NCBI GenBank assembly: GCA_029262355.1
Contig: JAJCZO010000411.1
Span: forward strand, 1-41,805
Direction: 5' to 3'
Length of the DNA: 41,805 bases
Source of the DNA: Deltaproteobacteria bacterium
GTDB taxonomy: Bacteria; Desulfobacterota; Binatia; UBA12015
Under the pieces are notes generated by a model, which was not told the origin of the DNA, did not search any database, and was given only the letters and a program-made list of their open reading frames with translations. Made by a program: the position numbers and the translations under genes. This document shows, in pieces, positions 8,810 to 16,378 of this stretch; position 1 is the stretch's first letter; the number at the start of each line of letters is the position of its first letter.

Positions 8810-9970
8810 ATGTTCGGGACTTTTTCATTCACACATCGCACTGCACGGCTCATCGTAGCAGGTCTACTCGTGCTCACCCTGAGTTCGCCGGGGATGGCGG
8901 AGCACGACGTCGCGGAGACACGTGTCACGATGAACCAGCTCTTTCAGAACCTGAGGATCGTACTGCCTCTCTCGGCCGACCCGAAGCGGTTCTCCGCTCC
9001 GGCGGAGCGAGCCAAGATCGAGGGTGCACTCCGGGGCATGGCTGCCGCCGCGGCCTCCCTCGATTCGCATACCAAAGGCTTCGATCCGGGCCGCCGCTTC
9101 GTAGGGCGCTCGCTCGCTCGCGATCTCCACGGGGCTCTGAGTTCGTTTCAGTCCGGAGATTACGGCCGCGCCGAGTTCTTCGTCCACCAGACCGTGAATG
9201 CATGCGTGAGCTGCCACTCTCGCATCGAGAGCGCCGGGGACTCGCCCGTGGCGGCGGACTTTCTGGACGGTTCGGCGATGGCGACGCTCGAACCGCAGGA
9301 GCGCGCCAAGTTGCAGATCGCCACACGCAGGTTCGATGACGGCCTCGCGACGCTGGAGGAGACGTTCGCTTCCCCGTCGATGCAGCCGGCCGGGCTCGTA
9401 AACGCCCTTACGCAATACCTGACCGTGAGCATCCGGGTGAAGCACGACCTGAAGCGGCCCGTGCCGGTTCTGACGCGTCTGTCGGAGAGGCCCGATCTTT
9501 GGATCCGGCTTCGGCAGAACGTCGAGGCCTGGGCGGGCGCCCTGCGGGAGTTCACAGACCGCCCGCGGCCTGAGAGGAGCGTCGCCTCCGCGCGGTCCAT
9601 CCTGGAGGAGGGAAACGCCCTTGCCGAGTACCCGGCCTCGCGGCGCCCGCTCGTCCACTATCTCATCGCTTCGCAGATGCTGAGTGAGTTCGTTGCGGCA
9701 GAGGAGACGCCGGGTCCCGAGCAAGCCGAGGCGTACTACCTTCTCGGGACGACCGAGACGCGGATCGATCCCGACTTCTGGAACTCGCCCGCCGACTTCT
9801 ATCTCGAGCAAGCCATCCGCATCGCCCCGCACAGCCCGGTCGCTCGACGGGCCTTCGTCTTGTTGGAGGAAGCGACGGTCCGTGGGTTTACGGGTTCCAG
9901 CGGCACGCATCTGCCGTCCGACGTGCGAGCGCATCTGGAGGAGCTGCGGAGCCTGTCCTCCTCAAGCTGA
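8810..9970 (+). CDS. Exported c-type cytochrome-like protein with one CXXCH
   Basis: A 386-residue protein with an N-terminal signal peptide: basic residues, then a hydrophobic run IVAGLLVLTLSS, with likely cleavage near residue 30 (GMA/EHD). A single haem c attachment motif CVSCH at 132-136 lies in a helical region. The remainder is largely helical and TPR-like, without further haem motifs. The ATG at 8810 is chosen because the signal peptide starts there and a G-rich GGGGGAG run precedes it, though closely (about 3 bases). Upstream in-frame ATGs would put about 14-30 residues before the signal. A periplasmic electron-transfer or haem-sensing role is likely; no redox partner is encoded next to it. 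No better family assignment is possible. Confidence 0.8.
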   Translation: MFGTFSFTHRTARLIVAGLLVLTLSSPGMAEHDVAETRVTMNQLFQNLRIVLPLSADPKRFSAPAERAKIEGALRGMAAAAASLDSHTKGFDPGRRFVGRSLARDLHGALSSFQSGDYGRAEFFVHQTVNACVSCHSRIESAGDSPVAADFLDGSAMATLEPQERAKLQIATRRFDDGLATLEETFASPSMQPAGLVNALTQYLTVSIRVKHDLKRPVPVLTRLSERPDLWIRLRQNVEAWAGALREFTDRPRPERSVASARSILEEGNALAEYPASRRPLVHYLIASQMLSEFVAAEETPGPEQAEAYYLLGTTETRIDPDFWNSPADFYLEQAIRIAPHSPVARRAFVLLEEATVRGFTGSSGTHLPSDVRAHLEELRSLSSSS

Positions 9971-10020
9971 AGCGCCACGAGCGCTCCGCTGCTCTTCTCG
10001 AGAGGCGATTTTGCTCGCGG

Positions 10021-10042
10021 GGTGGTTGGTGCGCCGACCACC
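10021..10042 (+). terminator. Strong hairpin downstream of the cytochrome-like gene
   Basis: GGTGGTTGG pairs with CCGACCACC over 9 bp, one of them a wobble, around a TGCG tetraloop, 50 bases after the cytochrome-like stop codon. No U tract follows. It is a likely intrinsic or attenuating terminator separating this gene from the cysteine synthase fusion. Confidence 0.45.
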
Positions 10043-10095
10043 TCGCCGTTGCAGCTCTTGAAGCGGGGTCGGTCTGCCCGTATCCGCATCTGGTA

Positions 10096-10149
10096 CCCCG
10101 CTTTTGCGAGCATCGACGAATTCCACGCTCGTTCTCACGATGGCTCACA
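10096..10149 (+). promoter_or_regulatory. SARP-type direct-repeat operator, copy A (cysteine synthase fusion)
   Basis: Three CAC-centred repeats occur at 10124, 10136 and 10146, within TTCCACG, TTCTCACG and GGCTCACA. They are preceded by CCCCGCTTTTGC at 10096. The same order, wording and 12/10 bp steps recur upstream of the OsmC operon at 15596-15624. About one helical turn between repeats is characteristic of SARP operators, and a SARP gene lies between the two sites. Binding is inferred, not demonstrated. Confidence 0.55.
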
Positions 10150-10179
10150 TGCTCTGTGGCGATGGTTTCGTCACTCCCG

Positions 10180-10191
10180 GGGGCACTCCCC
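10180..10191 (+). promoter_or_regulatory. Tetraloop hairpin before the ribosome-binding site
   Basis: GGGG-CACT-CCCC forms a compact 4 bp tetraloop hairpin ending 10 bases before the AAGGAG Shine-Dalgarno (10202-10207) of the cysteine synthase fusion. Similar hairpins precede three other genes in the window at 8-10 bases. Confidence 0.35.
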
Positions 10192-10215
10192 ACAGCGAGA
10201 CAAGGAGCGGCTGAG

Positions 10216-11715
10216 ATGAGACCGACCATGAGATTCGACAGCATACTCGATACGATCGGACGAACGCCGGTCGTGCGGATCGGGAAACTCGCGCCGGCCG
10301 GGATCAACCTGTTCGTCAAGGTGGAGTCCTTCAACCCGATGGGATCGGTCAAGGACCGGATGGCTCGCGCGGTCATCGAGGATGCCGAGCGAAGCGGCGC
10401 ATTGGCGCCCGGGCAAACGGTCGTCGAAGCCACGAGCGGAAATACGGGCATCTCGCTGGCGATGGTCTGTGCGCAGAAGGGGTACCCTCTCGTCATTACC
10501 ATGGCGGAGAACTTCAGCGTGGAGCGCCGGCGGCTCATGCGCTTTCTGGGGGCCCGCGTGGTGCTCACCCCCGCCTCCGAAAAGGGGACGGGTATGCTGG
10601 CCAAGGCCGTCGAGCTCGCCCGCGAACACGGTTGGTTCCTCACGCGACAGTTCGACAACGAGGCCAACGCCAATGTGCACACCGCTACGACCGCGCGCGA
10701 GATTCTCGCCGACTTTGCCGAGGACGGGCTCGACTATTGGGTAAGCGGTTTCGGTACCGGTGGGACGCTCAAGGGCGTCGCGCGGGGGCTGAAGGCGGAG
10801 AGCCCGGGCACTCGCATCGTCGCCTGCGAGCCCGACAATGCCCCTGTTCTGCGCAGCGGCATCTCGCAAGAGCGCAGTGTGGATGGCTCCCCTTCGGTGA
10901 GCCACCCCTCGTTTCGTCCTCACCTGATGCAGGGCTGGAGCCCGGACTTCGTCGCCAAGCTGACGGAGGACGCGCAGCGCGAGGGCTTGGTCGACGAGAT
11001 CGTGCCGGTTGGCGGCGCCGAGGCGCTGCGCCTATCGCGCGCCCTGGCACGTGAAGAGGGGATCTTCTGCGGCATCTCCAGCGGCGCCACTCTGGCCGCC
11101 GCCCTCGATGTCGGCAGGCGCGCCCCGAAGGGGGCAAACATCCTCTGCATGTTGCCCGATACCGGCGAGCGTTATCTCAGCACTCCGCTGTTCGAAGACA
11201 TCGAAGCCGAAATGGACGGGGAAGAAATGGAGATCTCCCGTTCGACCTCGGGCTACCGGTTCGATTCCCCCGCTGCGCCGCCGCAGAAGCCCGGGGGGCC
11301 GGTACTGCCGACCGAGATCGATCCCGAGGCGGCGTCCATGGTTTCGAGGCTCTTGGAGGATCGCCAACAGGCAGTCGTGATGTTCGCCTTGGAATGGTGC
11401 GAGTTCTGTTGGTCGGTGCGCAGATTGTTCGCGCGCCTCGGTATCTCGTATCGCTCGGTCGATCTGGATTCGGCCCAGTATCAGGAGGGCGATGTCGGCG
11501 GAAAGATCCGGCGGGTGCTCGCGGCGAAGGCCGGGGCGCCGACGATTCCACAGATTTTCGTTGCGGGTCGACACGTTGGGGGATGCACCGAAGTGTTCGA
11601 CGCCTACAAGGCGGGACAGCTCCAAGAGTGGCTCGACGGAGCCGACGTCGGGTTCGACGCGGACGCCAACATCGATCCGTATGAGTTTTTGCCCGGCTGG
11701 GTACATGCCCGATAG
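10216..11715 (+). CDS. Cysteine synthase (O-acetylserine sulfhydrylase) fused to glutaredoxin
   Basis: A 499-residue, two-domain protein. Residues about 5-325 are a PLP-dependent cysteine synthase (beta-family): PLP lysine Lys46 in NPMGSVKDR, the substrate loop TSGNTGIS (73-80), and the phosphate-binding loop GFGTGGT. It would make cysteine from O-acetylserine and sulfide. After an acidic/Pro-rich linker (about 330-370) comes a glutaredoxin domain with CEFC (395-398), the cis-Pro TIPQIF and the glutathione-binding GGCTE. The ATG at 10216 has AAGGAG 8 bases upstream; an in-frame ATG at 10228 would also work. The fusion links cysteine synthesis to thiol redox control. The promoter carries the SARP-like repeats shared with the OsmC operon. 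The cytosolic assignment follows from the lack of a signal peptide. Confidence 0.93.
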   Translation: MRPTMRFDSILDTIGRTPVVRIGKLAPAGINLFVKVESFNPMGSVKDRMARAVIEDAERSGALAPGQTVVEATSGNTGISLAMVCAQKGYPLVITMAENFSVERRRLMRFLGARVVLTPASEKGTGMLAKAVELAREHGWFLTRQFDNEANANVHTATTAREILADFAEDGLDYWVSGFGTGGTLKGVARGLKAESPGTRIVACEPDNAPVLRSGISQERSVDGSPSVSHPSFRPHLMQGWSPDFVAKLTEDAQREGLVDEIVPVGGAEALRLSRALAREEGIFCGISSGATLAAALDVGRRAPKGANILCMLPDTGERYLSTPLFEDIEAEMDGEEMEISRSTSGYRFDSPAAPPQKPGGPVLPTEIDPEAASMVSRLLEDRQQAVVMFALEWCEFCWSVRRLFARLGISYRSVDLDSAQYQEGDVGGKIRRVLAAKAGAPTIPQIFVAGRHVGGCTEVFDAYKAGQLQEWLDGADVGFDADANIDPYEFLPGWVHAR

Positions 11716-11727
11716 GCGGAGGCAGGC

Positions 11728-12255
11728 TCAGGGCTCGAGGATGGAAGCCGTCCAGACCGTGTCGAAGGGCACTCTGGTCTTCTGATTTGCCAGCCGTACC
11801 GCTTCTGCGTCGGGCGCTTCGTAGATGCAAATCATGCGCTGCCGATCGGAGGAGAAGAGCGTGTGCACGAACCTCACCCCGTGCAGGTCGAGGCACCACG
11901 CCCCTCGTTCTTCCTGGCTCTGGACGTCCGCGAAGTGCACTGGCTCACCGAATGTTCGCTCGACGAGGACCAAGGATGCGTCACGTCCAATCTCCGAAAT
12001 ACCGAGAGCCTCGTGGAAAGACGCAGGATACGCCGCATCGAACGGCATTCCGAGCTGACGATTGGCCGTGCGAACTGCTTCCGCGTCCGGCGCTCGGAAT
12101 AGGCAGATGAGGCGTAGTCCGTCCGGGCGTATGTAGGCTCGTAGATACTGTACTCCGTGCAGGTCGAGACAACCCGTCCCACTCTCCGCGGTCCGGCGGA
12201 GCCCGTCCGCATCTATGGGTGCCGGCATGGTCCTCTCGACGACGACGTACTGCAC
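11728..12255 (-). CDS. Tandem DUF4242 (nickel-binding SCO4226-like) protein
   Basis: A 175-residue protein made of two copies of one ferredoxin-like domain. Copy 1 (residues about 3-80) and copy 2 (about 93-172) share V-VERT, CLDLHGV, the APDAEAVR helix and PFD. The pattern matches DUF4242, whose studied Streptomyces member SCO4226 binds nickel; metal binding here is only inferred. The GTG at 12255 is the start, with GGGAGGGG about 6 bases upstream. It follows the SARP gene by 13 bases on the same strand and is very probably its operon partner, perhaps as a small ligand or metal sensor. Confidence 0.85.
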   Translation of the reverse strand: MQYVVVERTMPAPIDADGLRRTAESGTGCLDLHGVQYLRAYIRPDGLRLICLFRAPDAEAVRTANRQLGMPFDAAYPASFHEALGISEIGRDASLVLVERTFGEPVHFADVQSQEERGAWCLDLHGVRFVHTLFSSDRQRMICIYEAPDAEAVRLANQKTRVPFDTVWTASILEP

Positions 12256-12268
12256 GACGTTCCCCTCC

Positions 12269-15200
12269 CTAGCCTTCGCTCTTCGTGGCAGCCTCGCCGC
12301 CGAAGAGTCGTGTCACCGCTCGGTGCGCTTCGGCCGAAACATCTTCCAGGGCGTCGGGTCCCAGCTCGGCCGCGTGCTCTTGGGCGACTAAGGGCGTTCC
12401 CCGTGCGGCAGCGGCACGCGCCAAGACGACGCGCGCGAGCACCGTCTCACTCGGTCGACCGAGAATCTTGGCCGCTTCGAACGCTTCTTCTGCACGGCTC
12501 TGCGCACGCGCCGCGTCGCCGCGTCGCAGGTCCACCTCTGCGGCACGCCGAAGCGTGCACGCAAGTCGGTGCTTGGCGTCGACGCGCCGAAGGTCGTCGA
12601 GGGCATCGTCTATCGCCACACTGGCGGTGTCGTCTCCGGCGGCGTAGTCACAGACCGCCCGTAGCGCGCACGCAAACGGTGCCTCGGATCCTTCCCGCAG
12701 CTTCTCGGCGATGCGCGACAGCTCCGCGACGAGGATGACGGCCTCCGGATAACGTTCGCGCTGAAGCTCCAAGAGGACCAGCTGCTCGAGGGTCTGGAAT
12801 TCGCCGAGGTGATCCTGTTCCTTCAACGAGGCACGGCGGGCTTCACCGAAAAGCTGAGCGGCTTCGTCCAGGCGCCCTTGGTGCATTCGGAGCATGCCGA
12901 AGCTCACGGGGATCGCCAGGGGCCGGATCCCGCAACTACGAGAGAGAGCTTGCGCCTCGAGAAGCAACGCCTCGGCGTGACTCAGGTCACGCTCGAGCAT
13001 CGCTAGACAACGAGCCGCCTCTGCCAGCGCGACGGCCCTCTCGGCCGGATCGGTGGTGCGGCTCACCTGCTCGGCGCGGAGCATCTGACGCTGAGCCTCC
13101 GACCATTCGCCTACGTCCCACCGCAGGTGGGCAAGAAGATGGAACCCGAGTCGTGCGTGCTCCAAACATCCGTGCTCGAGTGCGGTCTCGGCGAGCGCCT
13201 CGAGCGACCGAGCGGCCTCTTCGACCCCGGAAGGTCGATTCGCAGCGAGACTCACCTCGGTCAGATCGAGCGCGAACTTGACTCGGTCTGGTTCGCCGAG
13301 CACCTCCGCATACCGTAGGCCGCGTCGCGCGAACGCCTCGGCCTCGCGATTGGCAAACATTCGCAGGCAGTGCCGGGCGGCATTGACGCACGCTTGCGCA
13401 GCGCTCGCCGAGTCGTGTGCGAGGCCCGCGTGGTGCGCAATTTGGCCCGCGACACTCGGGTCTCTCTCGGCAAGCTCGTGGAAGGCCTCCACCACTCGGC
13501 GATGCATGAGGCGTCGCCGGGGTTCGGAGAGCTCTCCGTATACGATGCTGCGGACGATGTCGTGAGCGAAGAAGTACGAGCCGGCCGAGGGGGTGTTCGC
13601 ATCGGCCGGACAGATGAGCGTGTGACGCTCGAGGACCTCGAGTGCCGCAGCGAGTCCATCGCCGTCCATTGCCGATAGCTGCTGAAGTTCCTCGACGCCG
13701 AACCGCCCTCCGAGCACCGCTCCCCAGCGCAGTAGATCGCTGGCTTCGAGCGGTAGTCGTTCGAGCCGATCGCGCACCATCTCGGCGAGGGTGGTGAGCC
13801 CCTCGGCGGCGTCGCTAGTTTCGGCGCGGGCGACCTCGAGCGCGAAGAGTGGATTGCCGCCACTCTTGGCGAACACTCGAGCCGGGTCGGCTCCGGGGCG
13901 GGCTTCGCGTACGAGTTCTTGGGTATCCGACTCGCCCAACCGCTCTAGGCGCATCTCCTCCAGAACGCCATCCCGTCGAAAAGCCTGGAGCGTACGAGAC
14001 ATCGGAACATTGTCCGAAAGCTCGCCGCTGCGGGCAGAAAGCGCCACGAGCAGCGGGTGCTCGCGGCTCATGCGCCCGACGTAATGGAGAAGCGCCGTCG
14101 AGGCCTCATCACACCAGTGCACATCGTCGAGGCACAGCAACACGAGGGGCGCGCTCGCTCCACCCGCCTGGAGAAGATTCACGACGGCACCGAAGAGTCG
14201 TTCGCGCGTAGACGGGTCGTTGCCGTCATGCGCTCGCTCCGGGAGGAGAGGTGCGAGTGCGCCGACGCTGTCTTCTGGCAGCCACGACGGAGGCACGCGG
14301 CGCAGTGAATCTATCCAGGGACCGTATGGCCTTCCGGTCTCAACTTCGTACGCGGCGCCGTGGAGGGGAATGCCATTGGACTCGTGTACGATGGTGCGCA
14401 GCACCGTGAGGATCGTGGTCTTGCCGATGCCGGGCTCTCCGGTGACCAATAGAATCCGGGCGCTCCGGGTTTGTTCGACCTCGACGACGAGATCACGGAG
14501 CCGTGCGCCTTCGATGGCTCTGCCGACGATCGCAGTCGCGGAGAGAACCGGGGCCGCCGGTGGGCTTGCGGCAGCCTCACGGAACGGGACCGGTTCCTGG
14601 CCTGACGATTTGGGCCTTTTGCGGATCGCCTGCCACGCGGCCGCCAGCTCACCGGAACGGTGCGCACCGAGTTCCTCCAACAGCCTCGTTGCGGCGACGA
14701 ACTCCTGCTCGGCCTCCCGCATTCGGCCGGCTGCCGCCAGGAACTTCAGAAGTTGCGTTCGAGCGGACTCGCTGAGCGGATCTGCCTGGGCGAGGCGGCG
14801 AGCGTGCGGAAGCGCTTCTTCGGGCTGGTTGGCCAGGCGGTCGATGAGTTCACTCAGAACCTCGACGTGCACCCTGCGCAGATCCTCTCGCTCTGCCCCG
14901 CACCACGCCTGAAAATCATGGAACTCCGAAAGCTCGAGCCCTTCCACGAGCTCACCGCGAAACTCGGCGGCTACCTCGACCAACTCGTCAACGGTGAGGC
15001 GGGAGACTCCGGAGGCCAATCGCTCGCGCACAGCGAATACATCGACCCAGGCGCCAGCGGCCGCGAACTCGACGCTCTCGCGGTTGGCGGAGATGCGAGA
15101 TGTGTCTTCGTCGTCGAGGACCTTCCTCAATCGGCTGAGGCTCCAGCGGAGTGCTCCTCGCGGGTCGTCCGCGACGTCCCACAAGAGTTCGCACAGACGC

Positions 15201-15529
15201 TCACGTCGGCGGGGGCGTTCCGCGAGCATGAGGTAGACGAGAAGAGCGCGGGTCTTCTTTGACTGCGGGAGCGCCAACCTCTCCCCCCCGCGGCTGATCT
15301 CGAGCTCGCCAAGGAGCCGGACACGAAGGGGCTCGACGGGACTCGCTGGCCTCCGCCCGGGACCTGGGCTGGTCTTCGGACGTTTGGTGGACGTGGCTTT
15401 GGGCCGAGTGGGCTTCTTTGAACGGGTCGGAATCGAGCGCTCCTGCCTCACCGATCCGCAAGGAACGGTGAGGCTACGGCCACAATACACCTCCAGCCCC
15501 CACTGGGGCGAGGAGTGGAAATAGCGCAT
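12269..15529 (-). CDS. SARP-family regulator: OmpR-like HTH, BTAD, AAA ATPase and TPR
   Basis: A large regulator of about 1086 residues from the ATG at 15529; the frame is open to 15613 and an exact start is uncertain. Order: a basic, Pro/Lys-rich N-terminus; a SARP DNA-binding domain (about 66-150) with LRVRLLGELEIS and the recognition region LRWSLSRLRKVL; a bacterial transcriptional activation domain (about 160-285); a STAND-type ATPase with Walker A GEPGIGKT (364-371) and Walker B LVLLCLDD (about 462-469); then a long TPR-like helical C-terminus. ATP- or ligand-controlled activation of neighbouring promoters is expected. It lies between two promoters carrying matching direct repeats, one of them in its own divergent upstream region, so autoregulation is possible. 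Confidence 0.88.
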   Translation of the reverse strand: MRYFHSSPQWGLEVYCGRSLTVPCGSVRQERSIPTRSKKPTRPKATSTKRPKTSPGPGRRPASPVEPLRVRLLGELEISRGGERLALPQSKKTRALLVYLMLAERPRRRERLCELLWDVADDPRGALRWSLSRLRKVLDDEDTSRISANRESVEFAAAGAWVDVFAVRERLASGVSRLTVDELVEVAAEFRGELVEGLELSEFHDFQAWCGAEREDLRRVHVEVLSELIDRLANQPEEALPHARRLAQADPLSESARTQLLKFLAAAGRMREAEQEFVAATRLLEELGAHRSGELAAAWQAIRKRPKSSGQEPVPFREAAASPPAAPVLSATAIVGRAIEGARLRDLVVEVEQTRSARILLVTGEPGIGKTTILTVLRTIVHESNGIPLHGAAYEVETGRPYGPWIDSLRRVPPSWLPEDSVGALAPLLPERAHDGNDPSTRERLFGAVVNLLQAGGASAPLVLLCLDDVHWCDEASTALLHYVGRMSREHPLLVALSARSGELSDNVPMSRTLQAFRRDGVLEEMRLERLGESDTQELVREARPGADPARVFAKSGGNPLFALEVARAETSDAAEGLTTLAEMVRDRLERLPLEASDLLRWGAVLGGRFGVEELQQLSAMDGDGLAAALEVLERHTLICPADANTPSAGSYFFAHDIVRSIVYGELSEPRRRLMHRRVVEAFHELAERDPSVAGQIAHHAGLAHDSASAAQACVNAARHCLRMFANREAEAFARRGLRYAEVLGEPDRVKFALDLTEVSLAANRPSGVEEAARSLEALAETALEHGCLEHARLGFHLLAHLRWDVGEWSEAQRQMLRAEQVSRTTDPAERAVALAEAARCLAMLERDLSHAEALLLEAQALSRSCGIRPLAIPVSFGMLRMHQGRLDEAAQLFGEARRASLKEQDHLGEFQTLEQLVLLELQRERYPEAVILVAELSRIAEKLREGSEAPFACALRAVCDYAAGDDTASVAIDDALDDLRRVDAKHRLACTLRRAAEVDLRRGDAARAQSRAEEAFEAAKILGRPSETVLARVVLARAAAARGTPLVAQEHAAELGPDALEDVSAEAHRAVTRLFGGEAATKSEG

Positions 15530-15576
15530 TGCGTCATCTCGTTGAGCCCGCCGGATTCTGGGTTCGGACTCGGGCG

Positions 15577-15624
15577 CCCCGCTTCCGCACCACTTTTCCA
15601 CGCTTACTCTCACGGTCGCTCACA
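15577..15624 (+). promoter_or_regulatory. SARP-type direct-repeat operator, copy B (OsmC operon and SARP gene)
   Basis: CCCCGCTTCCGC (15577) is followed by CAC repeats at 15599, 15611 and 15621, within TTCCACGCT, CTCACG and GCTCACA. Order and steps (12 and 10 bp) are identical to the cysteine synthase fusion promoter. It lies between the divergent SARP and OsmC genes, 67-95 bases upstream of the SARP start. Confidence 0.55.
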
Positions 15625-15653
15625 CGGTCGCGAACGAAAGTCTCTTCAACCCA

Positions 15654-15665
15654 GGGGGAAACCCC
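15654..15665 (+). promoter_or_regulatory. GNRA tetraloop hairpin before the OsmC ribosome-binding site
   Basis: GGGG-GAAA-CCCC forms a short stem with a GNRA tetraloop and ends 8 bases before the AAAGGAG at 15673. It occupies the same position as the hairpin of the cysteine synthase fusion, with a different loop. Confidence 0.35.
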
Positions 15666-15686
15666 ACAAGCCAAAGGAGAAGAGCA

Positions 15687-16304
15687 ATGGACTCGATGGT
15701 CAACCACGAACGCGAGGAGCACCAGGTCAGCAAGCCCGAGAAGAGGACGCCGCCGGCGCCGCGCAACGGCATCGATACGCCGGCGCTGTTCGCGACCATC
15801 GGAGCGGTCAAGGACAAGCCCGAACTCGGCAGGTTCCAGTTCCGCGCGACCAACCAGTGGATCAGGGGGACGCGGAGCCGTACGCGCATCGAGGCGTTCC
15901 ACGGCGCGGGCGGCGAGCACGTGCACGCGAAGGACTTCGCGTACGAGGGCGATCACCCGACCGTTCTGTGCGGCGGCGACGAGGCGGCGACTCCGGTCGA
16001 GTTCCTGCTTCACGCACTGGCGACCTGCCTCACCGCCGGCATCGGCAATATCGCTGCCGCCCGGGGGGTCACGCTCGAGAAGGTGCAGTCGACCATTCGC
16101 GGCGACATGGACGTACGCGGAATCCTCGGGCTCTCCGATGACGTCCGCAACGGCTACGAGCGGATCCGCATCGACTTCGAGATCAGCGGCGACGCGCCAC
16201 CGGAGAAGCTCCGAGCAATCGTAGAACAATCGAAAGCGCGCTCGGCGGTCTTCGACGTCATCACCGGACAGGTGCCGGTCGAGGTGAATGCGAGTGCCGC
16301 CTGA
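15687..16304 (+). CDS. OsmC-family thiol peroxidase-like protein
   Basis: A 205-residue OsmC/Ohr-superfamily protein. A basic 50-residue N-terminal extension is followed by the core. The two cysteines usually used in peroxide reduction are visible as Cys95 (VLCGGDEAATP) and Cys114 (HALATCLTAGIG), with the family's P-V-E-FLLHALA helix. Such proteins reduce organic hydroperoxides using thiols; without lipoyl-partner evidence the reductant is unknown. The ATG at 15687 has AAAGGAG at 15673-15679. It is the first gene of a run of six same-strand genes and carries the SARP-like repeats in its promoter. Confidence 0.9.
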   Translation: MDSMVNHEREEHQVSKPEKRTPPAPRNGIDTPALFATIGAVKDKPELGRFQFRATNQWIRGTRSRTRIEAFHGAGGEHVHAKDFAYEGDHPTVLCGGDEAATPVEFLLHALATCLTAGIGNIAAARGVTLEKVQSTIRGDMDVRGILGLSDDVRNGYERIRIDFEISGDAPPEKLRAIVEQSKARSAVFDVITGQVPVEVNASAA

Positions 16305-16378
16305 TGCCTGACGGTCGCTTGCCGGTCGGCCCACTCCATGGGTCGGCCGGCTGAGAACCGGTCGGCGAGGACAAGACG

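Noticed and set aside
10096..15665. The shared leaders of the cysteine synthase and OsmC genes as a riboswitch
   Set aside because: No conserved pairing beyond the short tetraloop hairpins was found; stems possible in one leader are absent in the other. DNA direct repeats explain the similarity better.
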